Assembly (NCBI GenBank): GCA_937957915.1
Contig: CALGNZ010000022.1
Coordinates: forward strand, 1-64,000
DNA length: 64,000 bases
Source of the DNA: an uncultured Granulosicoccaceae bacterium
GTDB taxonomy: Bacteria; Pseudomonadota; Gammaproteobacteria; Granulosicoccales; Granulosicoccaceae
Direction: 5' to 3'
This document shows positions 18,043 through 26,704 of the stretch, piece by piece. The position numbers and the translations under genes are program-made. The notes below the pieces were generated by a model that saw only the letters and a program-made list of their open reading frames with translations, made no database searches and was not told the DNA's origin. How positions within the stretch are numbered: the first letter of the stretch is position 1; each line of letters opens with the position of its first letter.

Positions 18043-19083
18043 ATGGCGTCGTCGGATAAACCAACCAGCTATCTCCCAGCTACAGATGCATTAGGTCGTG
18101 ACCTCCATGATCTGCGGGTATCCGTGACTGATCGCTGTAATTTTCGCTGTGTATATTGCATGCCTAAAGAAGTGTTTGGGCGTGGCTACAAGTTTCTGCA
18201 AAAAACCGAGCTTCTGACATTCGAAGAGATAGAAAAAATCGTTCGTGTTTTTTCCAGGATGGGAGTAAAGAAAATTCGACTCACTGGCGGCGAACCTTTG
18301 GTGCGCAGCGAGCTCGAACGTCTCATTGAAAAAATCTCAAACATTGATGGCATTGCAGATATCAGCCTTACCACAAACGCTGCTTTGCTCAGTCCCAAGC
18401 GAGCTGCCAGTCTGCGTTCCGCTGGCCTGGACAGAGTAAATATAAGTCTTGACGCTATCGATGATGAAACATTCATGGCTGTTAATGATGTGGGTATCCC
18501 GGTTCAGAAAGTCCTTGACGGTATTACCGCAGCGTCTGAGGCAGGATTTAAGTCAGTCAAAGTTAATATGGTCGTCAAACGGGGCCTGAACGAACACAGC
18601 GTTCTGCCAATGGCTCGCTACTTTCATGGCTCCGGCCAGATTCTTCGATTCATCGAGTTTATGGATGTGGGTAACACCAATCGCTGGCACGACAATGCAG
18701 TGATGACCGGAGCGGAGATCATCTCGTTGATCAACGCAGAAATGCCGGTTGAGACAGTTAGTCCGAATTACCGTGGTGAAGTGGCTCAGCGCTGGCAGTA
18801 TCAGGATGGCGGCGGAGAGATCGGTGTAATTTCATCAGTTTCCCAGCCCTTTTGTGGCGACTGTAGTCGAGCCAGACTCTCGGCTGTTGGCAAGATTTAC
18901 ACGTGTCTTTTTGCCTCAGATGGTTTTGATTTACTGAGTCTGCTGCGCGAGGGAATAAGTGAGGCCGAGTTGGAAACCAGAGTTCGTAAGCTTTGGTCTC
19001 GCCGCAGAGATCGATATTCGGAAACGCGCACGGTTGAATCGGTGCTAAAGCCGAAAGTGGAAATGTCCTATATCGGTGGATAG
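18043..19083 (+). CDS. moaA: GTP 3',8-cyclase (molybdenum/tungsten pterin biosynthesis)
   Basis: 346-residue radical SAM enzyme that starts pterin cofactor synthesis by converting GTP to 3',8-cyclo-7,8-dihydro-GTP. The radical SAM cluster is CNFRCVYC (about residue 29). The C-terminal auxiliary cluster is CGDCSRARL with the third Cys in YTCLF. The C-terminus ends in GG (SYIGG), as MoaA activity requires. It is the only dedicated pterin-synthesis enzyme besides the MoaD-like carrier in this cluster; MoaB, C and E must be elsewhere. It is followed three bases later by a small unknown gene. Confidence 0.95.
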   Translation: MASSDKPTSYLPATDALGRDLHDLRVSVTDRCNFRCVYCMPKEVFGRGYKFLQKTELLTFEEIEKIVRVFSRMGVKKIRLTGGEPLVRSELERLIEKISNIDGIADISLTTNAALLSPKRAASLRSAGLDRVNISLDAIDDETFMAVNDVGIPVQKVLDGITAASEAGFKSVKVNMVVKRGLNEHSVLPMARYFHGSGQILRFIEFMDVGNTNRWHDNAVMTGAEIISLINAEMPVETVSPNYRGEVAQRWQYQDGGGEIGVISSVSQPFCGDCSRARLSAVGKIYTCLFASDGFDLLSLLREGISEAELETRVRKLWSRRRDRYSETRTVESVLKPKVEMSYIGG

Positions 19084-19086
19084 CCA

Positions 19087-19437
19087 ATGAACAACCCTGA
19101 AAACATCGAACAGTCATCGTCAGGTATTGATCAGTTCCGAGCGGACTTTGCACCAGTATTTCGTAGTTACAATGCGATGGAGACCACCAAGCGACGGCAT
19201 TTTGACTATATGTCGATGCTGGAGCATAAAAAGAAGAAGTTTAATCTGTCGGCGACTGCAGAAGAGACCCTGGTGTTGGGAAACCTACTGCGCGATCACA
19301 ACGACGAAGTCCATACATTTAAACGACTTAGTGATGCGCTGAAAAATGAAAGCCCGCTTGCTCATCAATCCCTGTTTGAGTACATTGGCAGTTTGAATCG
19401 GGCTTTGGCGCCGGTTAGCGCGAGCGCGGGCCACTAG
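19087..19437 (+). CDS. Small helical protein downstream of moaA, function unknown
   Basis: 116 residues, not recognised. Almost entirely helical by appearance (IDQFRADFAPVFRSYNAMETT, KRRHFDYMSMLEHKKKKFNL, ETLVLGNLLRDHNDEVHTF). No cysteine, signal peptide or membrane segment. The ATG is three bases past the moaA stop, so it is almost certainly co-translated and probably works with the aor/pterin genes. It is the last gene of the run; a 900-base gap follows. Reality of the gene is supported by tight spacing and a protein-like composition. Confidence 0.65.
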   Translation: MNNPENIEQSSSGIDQFRADFAPVFRSYNAMETTKRRHFDYMSMLEHKKKKFNLSATAEETLVLGNLLRDHNDEVHTFKRLSDALKNESPLAHQSLFEYIGSLNRALAPVSASAGH

Positions 19438-20341
19438 AAGGCTGCGCGGCAGAACATCCGTTGTAATTTGCAAACACGGTGAACGTGCCCCGCCAGTGTG
19501 TTCATTTTCGTGGCAACGGAATGATTATGAGCTTTGAATGATCATCCTGCATCTCCAAGAGCAGTACCCCGACATGGCACAGTCTCGCTGCGCTGAGGTT
19601 AGCCGCGCAAGCACTCACTGTTAAAACTAAAGAAACGTGGTATTGGTGGATTTTGGCAGTGAGTCTATTCCCCGATGGCATAAGAAGTAGCTGCACGGCA
19701 GAATTAACTAACACTCCGTACCCTGTAAGTCATGCACTGTATATGCAGAGTTCAATCTATTAGAGGACTCGGATCTACCGCGTCATTGCACCTTGAGTGA
19801 TTGTAAAAGTTTGTTGCCTGCCGCCTGTACAGCCATCATCCTTTTTGATTTCCCTATACTCACATGCCGGCATGCAATTGCTGGTTGACACTTTTGGCTT
19901 ACGCAGTAAACGATTTGTAACAATGAGGTAAGCTCAGCTTAATATCACCTCGGGTATGATGCATCCGGTGAAAGGGAGTGAGGCAGCCATTTTTGCCAGT
20001 ATTCTCTGGATCGTCGTGTGCGCGAATACGCAAACGTTCAATACAAAATGGCGATGGATGGCGAATCGGTTTGTATTTTGCGAGCTGGCGCGACATTGCT
20101 GAGAAAATTGTTTATTGAATGGAGCCATCAGCCGACAAGTGTCTTTGAGAGGTGCGGTGACCAGCGTAACTGACAACGTGCCTGCGATGCAGCAGATGGT
20201 GGTTGGATTATCGCCGTCGAACCCAATTTCCCTCACCAACATTTGATCTAATCACGTTACGTGGTTGGCGATGAATTTCAGTCGGCAGTCAGTGTCGAGA
20301 ATCTACACTGCGTGCAATTCACCGCATTAGGTAAAACGCTT
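19438..20341. other. Intergenic region ahead of the exopolysaccharide genes
   Basis: 904 bases without a convincing gene; the track ORFs here are short and mutually overlapping. A 12-base palindrome CATGCCGGCATG lies at 19863-19874. A TTGACA at 19885-19890, followed after 16 bases by TAAACG, is a weak promoter candidate for the wza-like operon. Confidence 0.35.
19885..19912 (+). promoter_or_regulatory. Possible sigma-70 promoter for the EPS operon
   Basis: Perfect -35 TTGACA, 16-base spacer, but a poor -10 (TAAACG). It would give a leader of more than 400 bases ahead of the wza-like gene. A palindrome lies 10 bases upstream of the -35. Only suggestive. Confidence 0.25.
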
Positions 20342-21097
20342 ATGAGCTTAACATTGCAAAGAATGCTTCGATCCTTGCTGGTATTGGTCGCCGCTGTCGG
20401 AACTATCGCATTTGCTGATAGCTACAGCCTCAGCGCAGGCGATGAGGTATCCGTCACGGTTTTTGGTGAGCCAGATTTATCTCTGAGTGCCAAAATTGAT
20501 GAAAATGGGCTCCTGAATTACCCCTTGCTCGGCGCTTTGCAGGCCAGCGGATTAACGGTTTCAGATCTGGAAAAAACGATTACAGGTAAGCTCAAGGGCA
20601 AATATCTGGTTGATCCCGATGTTCGAGTTTCTGTCGCGGAGTATCGACAGGTATATCTGAACGGAGAAGTTGGCGCGCCAGGTGGTTACAGTTACAAGCC
20701 CGGGATGACCCTGGACAAGGCAATTTCTCTTGCCGGTGGCTACACACCGCTTGCGTCAAAGGAACGGGTTATATTGACACGAGTCATAAACGGTGTGGCT
20801 CAAAGATTCAGTATGCGCTCGAATGACGCGGTATTGCCAGGGGATATCATCACCATCGAAGAAAGTCTGCAGATTTTCGTCAACGGTGAAGTGCAACGGC
20901 CTGGGAACTACGTCTATCAACAAGGTTTGACGCTAGAGAAAACAATTGCACTTGCCGGTGGGTTTACCGGCCGTGCATCTAAAAAACGAATCAGAGTTTC
21001 TCGCGATGTGGATGGGCAGCAAAAACAGGGGCGCATAAGAATGGGCGACCCTGTCTATCCAGGCGATATTATTTCAGTGCCGGAAGGCTTCTTTTAG
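20342..21097 (+). CDS. Polysaccharide export protein, Wza-like with SLBB domains
   Basis: About 251 residues from ATG 20342, where a signal peptide begins (MLRSLLVLVAAVGTIAFA); the track start 27 codons earlier would bury it. After the signal come the poly-export domain (YSLSAGDEVSVTVFGEPDLS) and two SLBB domains (VYLNGEVGAPGGYSYKPGMT and IFVNGEVQRPGNYVYQQGLT, each followed by LAGG). This is the outer-membrane/periplasmic export channel of Wzy-dependent polysaccharide systems. No lipobox cysteine is seen, unlike E. coli Wza. First gene of the EPS operon; the Wzc-like gene starts 13 bases later. Confidence 0.88.
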   Translation: MSLTLQRMLRSLLVLVAAVGTIAFADSYSLSAGDEVSVTVFGEPDLSLSAKIDENGLLNYPLLGALQASGLTVSDLEKTITGKLKGKYLVDPDVRVSVAEYRQVYLNGEVGAPGGYSYKPGMTLDKAISLAGGYTPLASKERVILTRVINGVAQRFSMRSNDAVLPGDIITIEESLQIFVNGEVQRPGNYVYQQGLTLEKTIALAGGFTGRASKKRIRVSRDVDGQQKQGRIRMGDPVYPGDIISVPEGFF

Positions 21098-21110
21098 GTG
21101 AGCTAGATTA

Positions 21111-23309
21111 ATGAAATCACTTCATCCGCTCGACAGTACGCTGACTGAGTACAAAAAGGATGAAATCAGCTTCAATTTCGAAAGGTATATTCAGACGCTA
21201 CTTGATAATAAGTGGCGAATATTTCTTTTCGTTTTGACTGTGCTGATCGCATCTTATTTCATCATCAACAGTATAAAAACTCAGTACAAAGCCACTGCAA
21301 CGGTTTTGATTGAGAAAAAGGAATCAAATGTAGTAGATGTTACGGCACTCTATGGGCTTGATAACGAAAGCGAAGAGTATCTGGCAACGGAGTTTGAGGT
21401 TTTACGATCAAGACCACTGGCTGAAAAGGTTGTTGGCAAACTCGACCTGACCTCTCACCCTGCGTTTAAGGAAGAGCAGGGATTCTCTTTGACCGCACTT
21501 TTTGGCTCGGTCAAAGACAAGGTGTTCGGTTCCATGGGTCAATCTACAGATCAGGCGATCACCAGTGAGGCTGTCGAGGCTGAAATTGCGCGTCGAGAGC
21601 TGTTGAAAGACTATCAGGAACGGCTTAGTATTTTTCCGTTGCGCAAGACACAACTGGTAGAGGTGAGTTTTGAAGCACCTACCCCGGTATTAGCGCGTGA
21701 TATTGCTAATGAGCATGCTGAGGCCTATATCGAGGCGGATTTGGAAGCGCGTCTTGAGCGCACAAAAACTGCTGCCTCATGGCTGGCCGGTCAGGTAGAG
21801 GGTTTGAAAGGTGAACTGAGCCGCGCTGAGCAACAACTAGCCGATTACATAGAGCAGGAAAATGTAATTGATATTGAGGGCATTCAGGCGGTGAGCTCAC
21901 AAGAGCTGAAGGACCTCAATACGGATTTAGTAAAAGTCAGATCCAAGCTATCTGAGGCCACTATCCGTCGTGAACAAGTGCAAAGCGCCAAAAGATCTGG
22001 AAGCGAAGAGTCTCTGCGTTCTGTGCAGGCTGACAACGTTGCGCAAACATTGAAGCTCGATTGGGTGTTAGCTCAACAAAAGAGAGCAGAGCTAGCAAAG
22101 CGCTATGGTCCTGAGCATCCGAAAATGTTGGCGGCATCCTCTGACCTGGCGACCGCACGTGCCGGATTTCGTGATCAGATCAATAAAATTATTGAGCGAG
22201 TAGAGTTCGAGTACAACGCTGCACTGGCAGAAGAGGCTGATCTCCAGCGTCGCATAAGCCTGGCGCAACAGAACTTTTTCTCCGACAACCGCAAAGGTTC
22301 CAAGTACCTGGAATTGCAGCGCGAGGTAGAATCGAATCAACGTTTGTTCGATTTGTTCTATAACCGTACGAAGGAAACGACAGAAACGATCGACCTGCAG
22401 AGTGCGCATGCCCGTATTCTGACGCCGGCGGAAGATCCGCTTCGGCCATCCAAGCCTCAGAAGCCAATTCTGTTTCTGTTGGCAGCTCTTGGCAGTCTGT
22501 TTCTTTCTATCTTCTATTACATCATGCGTGAATTGTTCAACACAGGTATTCGCGATGGTGAAGACGTTGACCAACGGATAGGGTTGCCTTTACTGGGGTC
22601 GCTGCCCAGCATCAAAAAGAGTTTTGTACGTCCAGTGGTGCTTAATGCCCAGGATGAAGGTGAGCGTTCAAAGGAAGGCGCCATTTTCAAGGAAGCAGTC
22701 AATACTGTACGCACTGGCTTAATGCTTGATCGTGTAGATCGCCCACATAAGACGATTATGGTCACATCAACGATTGCCGGTGAAGGTAAATCAACGATAG
22801 CCGGTCACCTTGCCTATAGTTATGCCAGTGTTGGGAGAACCCTGCTAATTGATTGTGATTTGCGGACTCGTGGCGTAAGTAATATGTTCGGTGTAAATAA
22901 AACCGACATGGGCTTGCGAGAAGTACTCTCTGCCGAGGCTCTGCTCGAACAGTGTGTGATCGGAATTGATAATAATCTCGATTTGCTCTGCGCTAATTTC
23001 ACACCGCTAAATCCGTTGAAGCTGATTAGTTCACCGCGTTTTCAGTCGCACATAAAAGATGCAGCTAAAAAATACAACTTTGTGATTCTTGATGCACCAC
23101 CGGTTTTACCTGTCAGTGATCCATTGGTACTAGCGGGCTATGTAGATGCCGTTATCTACACTATCCGGGCGCGATCTACTCCTTACCAGCATATTAGTCG
23201 TTGCCTGCAGTCATTGCAGCGAGTTGAAGCACCGGTGTGCGGAGTCGTACTGAATCAGTTGGATATGGGTGGTTCCTACTACTCGTATTACAGCTACGGA
23301 AATACCTAG
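21111..23309 (+). CDS. Wzc-like polysaccharide co-polymerase / tyrosine autokinase
   Basis: 732 residues. The N-terminal Wzz domain has a membrane helix (IFLFVLTVLIASYFIINS) and a long periplasmic coiled-coil (about 210-400) with the GNVR-type region (KYLELQREVESNQRLFDLFY). A second helix near 455 leads into a cytosolic BY-kinase with Walker A STIAGEGKST, Walker A' LLIDCDLR and Walker B VILDAPPVLPVSD. The C-terminus is the tyrosine cluster SYYSYYSYG that is autophosphorylated in this family. It controls chain length and export with the Wza-like channel. No cognate Wzb phosphatase lies nearby. Confidence 0.92.
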   Translation: MKSLHPLDSTLTEYKKDEISFNFERYIQTLLDNKWRIFLFVLTVLIASYFIINSIKTQYKATATVLIEKKESNVVDVTALYGLDNESEEYLATEFEVLRSRPLAEKVVGKLDLTSHPAFKEEQGFSLTALFGSVKDKVFGSMGQSTDQAITSEAVEAEIARRELLKDYQERLSIFPLRKTQLVEVSFEAPTPVLARDIANEHAEAYIEADLEARLERTKTAASWLAGQVEGLKGELSRAEQQLADYIEQENVIDIEGIQAVSSQELKDLNTDLVKVRSKLSEATIRREQVQSAKRSGSEESLRSVQADNVAQTLKLDWVLAQQKRAELAKRYGPEHPKMLAASSDLATARAGFRDQINKIIERVEFEYNAALAEEADLQRRISLAQQNFFSDNRKGSKYLELQREVESNQRLFDLFYNRTKETTETIDLQSAHARILTPAEDPLRPSKPQKPILFLLAALGSLFLSIFYYIMRELFNTGIRDGEDVDQRIGLPLLGSLPSIKKSFVRPVVLNAQDEGERSKEGAIFKEAVNTVRTGLMLDRVDRPHKTIMVTSTIAGEGKSTIAGHLAYSYASVGRTLLIDCDLRTRGVSNMFGVNKTDMGLREVLSAEALLEQCVIGIDNNLDLLCANFTPLNPLKLISSPRFQSHIKDAAKKYNFVILDAPPVLPVSDPLVLAGYVDAVIYTIRARSTPYQHISRCLQSLQRVEAPVCGVVLNQLDMGGSYYSYYSYGNT

Positions 23310-23329
23310 ATTATCGTGAATGAAGGCAG

Positions 23330-23349
23330 CAGGCTCTATACAGAGCCTG
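23330..23349 (+). other. Hairpin after the wzc-like gene
   Basis: Perfect 8-base stem CAGGCTCT / AGAGCCTG with a four-base loop, 20 bases after the stop. Only scattered T residues follow, so termination would be partial at best. It may adjust expression of the downstream wzy-like and transferase genes. Confidence 0.5.
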
Positions 23350-23377
23350 ATCCTTTGAATACATATGAGATAGTCAA

Positions 23378-24742
23378 GTGATTGTGCAGAGACGACGCGG
23401 TCCGTTAAGGTTTTCTATAGAGAAATCCAGCCAAATATGGCTGGGTTTGCCACTGTTGCTCCTGGTGGCCTGGACTACCAAAGCGTTTAGCCCGGACCTA
23501 AGGAGTAAAGCCGGATTAATGGCGCGAGATCTGGATGTGCGCCTGGAAATAGTAAGTTCCGGTGCCGCCCTGTGGAAGCAGTTGCTACTCCCATTGTTTA
23601 CTGTCGCTTGTGTGCTTTTTATCATTCGCTGGCGCCACCTCTTTAGAGCGTACATAAGCGTTCTGTTTCCGATTCTTATTCTCGGTATCTTTCTCCTGGC
23701 ATCTGTTTTTTGGTCGGATCATCCAGATGACACAGCGAGACGTGCCATTCGGCAAATCTTCCTTTTTACGTCTGTGGCAGGCGCTGTAGTGATTGGCAGA
23801 TCCAGGAATCGCTTCGTTAGCTATTTTCAGGCGGCATCAATTATTCTGCTGGCTTACGAATCATTGTTTCTGTTCATGCCATGGATTTCATTTGATACTT
23901 ACGGAAAATTCACTGGGCTGCATTCTACCAAGAATGAGTTGGGTGGAATCGCCGGTGCGTTCTTTTTGATTGGTGTGGCGACTTATCGCTACTATGCTGA
24001 GACACTCAAAGAAAAACGCTATGCATTATTGGCGATCTTAGGGTGGGGCTTGCTGCTGGTGATTAGTGGCTCTAAAACCCCTATGGGTATTGTCGTGCTG
24101 ATAGGCGGTTGTCTATTGCTGTCTCAACATTATGTGCGAATGTTATCCATTGGTGTAATCGGGTTGTGGCTGATGATCATCGTGTTCATACCACTGGCAT
24201 TGCTGGGTTTTGGAGAGGCACCAATTGACTTCTATCGCAGTATTCTGCCCGAGGAAGCACTAACAGGCAGGACCGGTATCTGGTACCACCTTTTAGCCGA
24301 CATGAAGAAAAATTGGATGTTCGGTACCGCTTACGGAGCATACTGGGGTGTGGGCGATGTACCTGAAGCACTGGACATCAAGTGGAGCTATTATCAGTTG
24401 CTCCATACAGCTCACAGTGGATTTGTTGATCTGTGTCTCGAGTTGGGAGTCATACCCACCGTGTTTTGGCTGATGATTTTCTGGGTTTTTCTGGTAGCTA
24501 CCAAGGATTCATCGGATCCGATATCGCAGTCACTCATCGCCTATGGCATGTTTCACAATTGTCTCGAAACATCATTTCTTCATGGCCTGCATTTTGTGTG
24601 GGTGATGATGGTTATTTCAATAGCGAATATCCTTTACTCGCACGCCAGTAAGCCAGACCTTGAAGCGAAATTCCGTTCCATTAGAGATAACAAAAAACGA
24701 TTTGTCGATGATGGGCCCCTGGATAACCAGCGAACAGTGTAA
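23378..24742 (+). CDS. O-antigen ligase/polymerase-family membrane protein (Wzy-like)
   Basis: 454 residues with about ten membrane helices and a large loop containing LTGRTGIWYHLLADM, the hallmark region of the WaaL/Wzy family. It would polymerise lipid-linked repeat units in the periplasm. Starts at GTG 23378 (a second GTG lies two codons on). The ~35-residue polar C-terminal tail is cytosolic. Position between the Wzc-like gene and glycosyltransferases favours polymerase over ligase. Confidence 0.83.
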   Translation: MIVQRRRGPLRFSIEKSSQIWLGLPLLLLVAWTTKAFSPDLRSKAGLMARDLDVRLEIVSSGAALWKQLLLPLFTVACVLFIIRWRHLFRAYISVLFPILILGIFLLASVFWSDHPDDTARRAIRQIFLFTSVAGAVVIGRSRNRFVSYFQAASIILLAYESLFLFMPWISFDTYGKFTGLHSTKNELGGIAGAFFLIGVATYRYYAETLKEKRYALLAILGWGLLLVISGSKTPMGIVVLIGGCLLLSQHYVRMLSIGVIGLWLMIIVFIPLALLGFGEAPIDFYRSILPEEALTGRTGIWYHLLADMKKNWMFGTAYGAYWGVGDVPEALDIKWSYYQLLHTAHSGFVDLCLELGVIPTVFWLMIFWVFLVATKDSSDPISQSLIAYGMFHNCLETSFLHGLHFVWVMMVISIANILYSHASKPDLEAKFRSIRDNKKRFVDDGPLDNQRTV

Positions 24743-24752
24743 GTAGTTTTAT

Positions 24753-25232
24753 ATGAAACGTAAGCCGACGATTCTGGTAATTGCATCTTCAGGGGGGCAT
24801 TTGACTCAGGCAATGTGTGCCACCAGCACGCTAAAACAGGATCTTGTTCTCGTTAGCAATAAGGACATGCTGGATGGCAAGCGCTTTAAGCATGTTTACA
24901 CGATAAAAGACACGCAGCACAACCCATTTGTGCATTGCATGAATCTTTTTGCTGCCATTAGCATATTGTTGAAGGAAAAGCCTCAGGCGATGTTCAGTAC
25001 CGGGGGGCCAATTTGTCTGCCATTTGCATTGGTAGCGAAGCTAACAAATACCCGGTTTGTGTTTCTCGACACAATGTCGCGTGTAACAGAGTTATCGAAT
25101 TCCGGAAAGCTCATACAGAAATTTGGTCTTAGTGACTCGTTCCTGTGCCAGTGGCCCGATGTTGCGAACCAATATGATGGAGCAGAGTATCATGGCCAGG
25201 CCTTTGATCTTGGTGACCATGGGCACCAATGA
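24753..25232 (+). CDS. PssD/Alg14-type glycosyltransferase subunit
   Basis: 159 residues beginning ILVIASSGGHLTQA, the N-terminal glycine-rich motif of Alg14/PssD proteins. With PssE (Alg13-like) these form a two-chain GT1-type enzyme; PssD anchors the complex and binds the acceptor. The segment FSTGGPICLPFALVAKL fits the family. The next gene starts 41 bases before this one ends, in another frame, so the two subunits are translationally coupled. Confidence 0.85.
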   Translation: MKRKPTILVIASSGGHLTQAMCATSTLKQDLVLVSNKDMLDGKRFKHVYTIKDTQHNPFVHCMNLFAAISILLKEKPQAMFSTGGPICLPFALVAKLTNTRFVFLDTMSRVTELSNSGKLIQKFGLSDSFLCQWPDVANQYDGAEYHGQAFDLGDHGHQ

Positions 25233-25692
25233 CTACCCGTTTGACAGACTTTACCGGTATATTAAAAACGATCCTCTCTATTTTGACGACAATTGTGAAT
25301 GGTTCATTCAGACAGGAACCTGTCATGTGGAAGAACCACCTGCCACTGGTGTGGTAGAAAAACTTATTCCACGTGAAGATATGGAGCGGCTTGTAAAACG
25401 CAGCGCTTTGGTGATCAGTCACTGTGGTATTGGTAGTCTTAATCTGATGCTTCAGTACCGCAAGCGAGTAATTTTTGTACCGAGGGTCGCAAAGCACAAT
25501 GAGTTTTCTGACGATCACCAGTTGCAAATTGCGCGTGAAATTAAAAATATTCGAATGTCAGTCGTTTTTCCTGACGATGCCTTTCCAGCTTTAGATTTGG
25601 CACAAATTGAATCGGACAATCTTGTGACCAGTCCGGTTGATATAACCAATTATGACCTCGCACGTGTGGTCGAATTAAAATTGACAGCGTAA
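25192..25692 (+). CDS. PssE/Alg13-type glycosyltransferase subunit
   Basis: 166 residues from ATG 25192, where the family motif LILVTMGTNDYPFDRL begins; the track start at 25123 only reads the preceding gene out of frame. Later motifs SHCGIGSLNLMLQYRKRVIFVPR and HNEFSDDHQLQIA are the sugar-nucleotide-binding part of Alg13/PssE. It overlaps pssD by 41 bases. Donor sugar not determinable. Confidence 0.85.
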   Translation: MARPLILVTMGTNDYPFDRLYRYIKNDPLYFDDNCEWFIQTGTCHVEEPPATGVVEKLIPREDMERLVKRSALVISHCGIGSLNLMLQYRKRVIFVPRVAKHNEFSDDHQLQIAREIKNIRMSVVFPDDAFPALDLAQIESDNLVTSPVDITNYDLARVVELKLTA

Positions 25693-25696
25693 TCTT

Positions 25697-26608
25697 ATGT
25701 TAGTTTCAGTTTGCCTCTGTACGTATAAGCGAGATACGCTTGATAGAACTCTGTCGAGTCTGGTCTCCCAAGTACTGCCTGATGGTTGTCAATTGGAAGT
25801 TATTGTTGTTGATAATGACAAAGAAGAGTCGGGCAGAGCGACATGTGAGAGGCATAAAGACGCTCAATCTGAAGTTAACATTCGGTACTTTGTAAACGCA
25901 GAGCGGAATCTCGCCTCAGTTCGAAACAGTACGATTGAACACGCAAGCGGTGATTATCTCGCGTTTATCGATGACGATGAGTGGGCTGATCCAAACTGGA
26001 TTGCAATCCTTCACTCCTCGCTTGAGGAATACGGGGCAGACGCGGTCTTCGGCGTGGTAGACGTCCAATACCCGGAGAGCTCACCGAGCTGGATTGTCGC
26101 CGGCGATATGTTTGGTAAGGACAAGCATCGCACAGGGGAAGTACTTAAAAAGGGTGCTACTTCCAATGCCATACTAAAAGCCCATTGGGTAAACGAGCGG
26201 AAAATACGGTTTGACCCGGAGTTTGGCAAGTCGGGGGGAGAGGATACAGATTTCTTTCATCGAATGTATAGACTTGGCGCTCATATGGTTTTCGATAACC
26301 GGGCTATTGTCTCTGAGACTGTTGAACCCCATCGGCTAAATCTTGATTACTTAAAGAAACAGAACGTTCGCATTGGACAAACTCATTGGAACTATCTTTG
26401 GTCCAGGCAAAAAGGGTTGTCATTCTTCAAGACCGGTCTATTCGTCTGTGCTCAGGTGATCGCATCGGCGGTCCTTACGCTAGTTACGCTGCCATTCGGT
26501 AAGAGCCGTTACGCGCGTTGGTATTTGCTTTTGGTTCGAAATCTGGAAAAGCTAAAAATGGCTGTGGTCGGTAACAGTAAAAAAGTTGAGTTATATGGAA
26601 ATCACTAA
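25697..26608 (+). CDS. Family 2 glycosyltransferase
   Basis: 303 residues. The GT-A fold begins at VSVCLCTYKRDTLDRTLSSL, with the metal/nucleotide motif FIDDDEWADP near residue 95 and GGEDTDFFHRMYRLG near 180, the ED-x-D-like acceptor region. A hydrophobic segment near residues 250-268 (GLFVCAQVIASAVLTLVTLP) probably tethers it to the inner membrane. It starts four bases after pssE and ends the plus-strand EPS run. Confidence 0.88.
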   Translation: MLVSVCLCTYKRDTLDRTLSSLVSQVLPDGCQLEVIVVDNDKEESGRATCERHKDAQSEVNIRYFVNAERNLASVRNSTIEHASGDYLAFIDDDEWADPNWIAILHSSLEEYGADAVFGVVDVQYPESSPSWIVAGDMFGKDKHRTGEVLKKGATSNAILKAHWVNERKIRFDPEFGKSGGEDTDFFHRMYRLGAHMVFDNRAIVSETVEPHRLNLDYLKKQNVRIGQTHWNYLWSRQKGLSFFKTGLFVCAQVIASAVLTLVTLPFGKSRYARWYLLLVRNLEKLKMAVVGNSKKVELYGNH

Positions 26609-26704
26609 CCGAGCAAAGCACGGCACGTTTGGCTGTTAAGGTAATTTTGAACACCAAAAAATTTGCGACTGTTTAGAAGAATGTACTTAATTGCTTGTTT
26701 TTAC

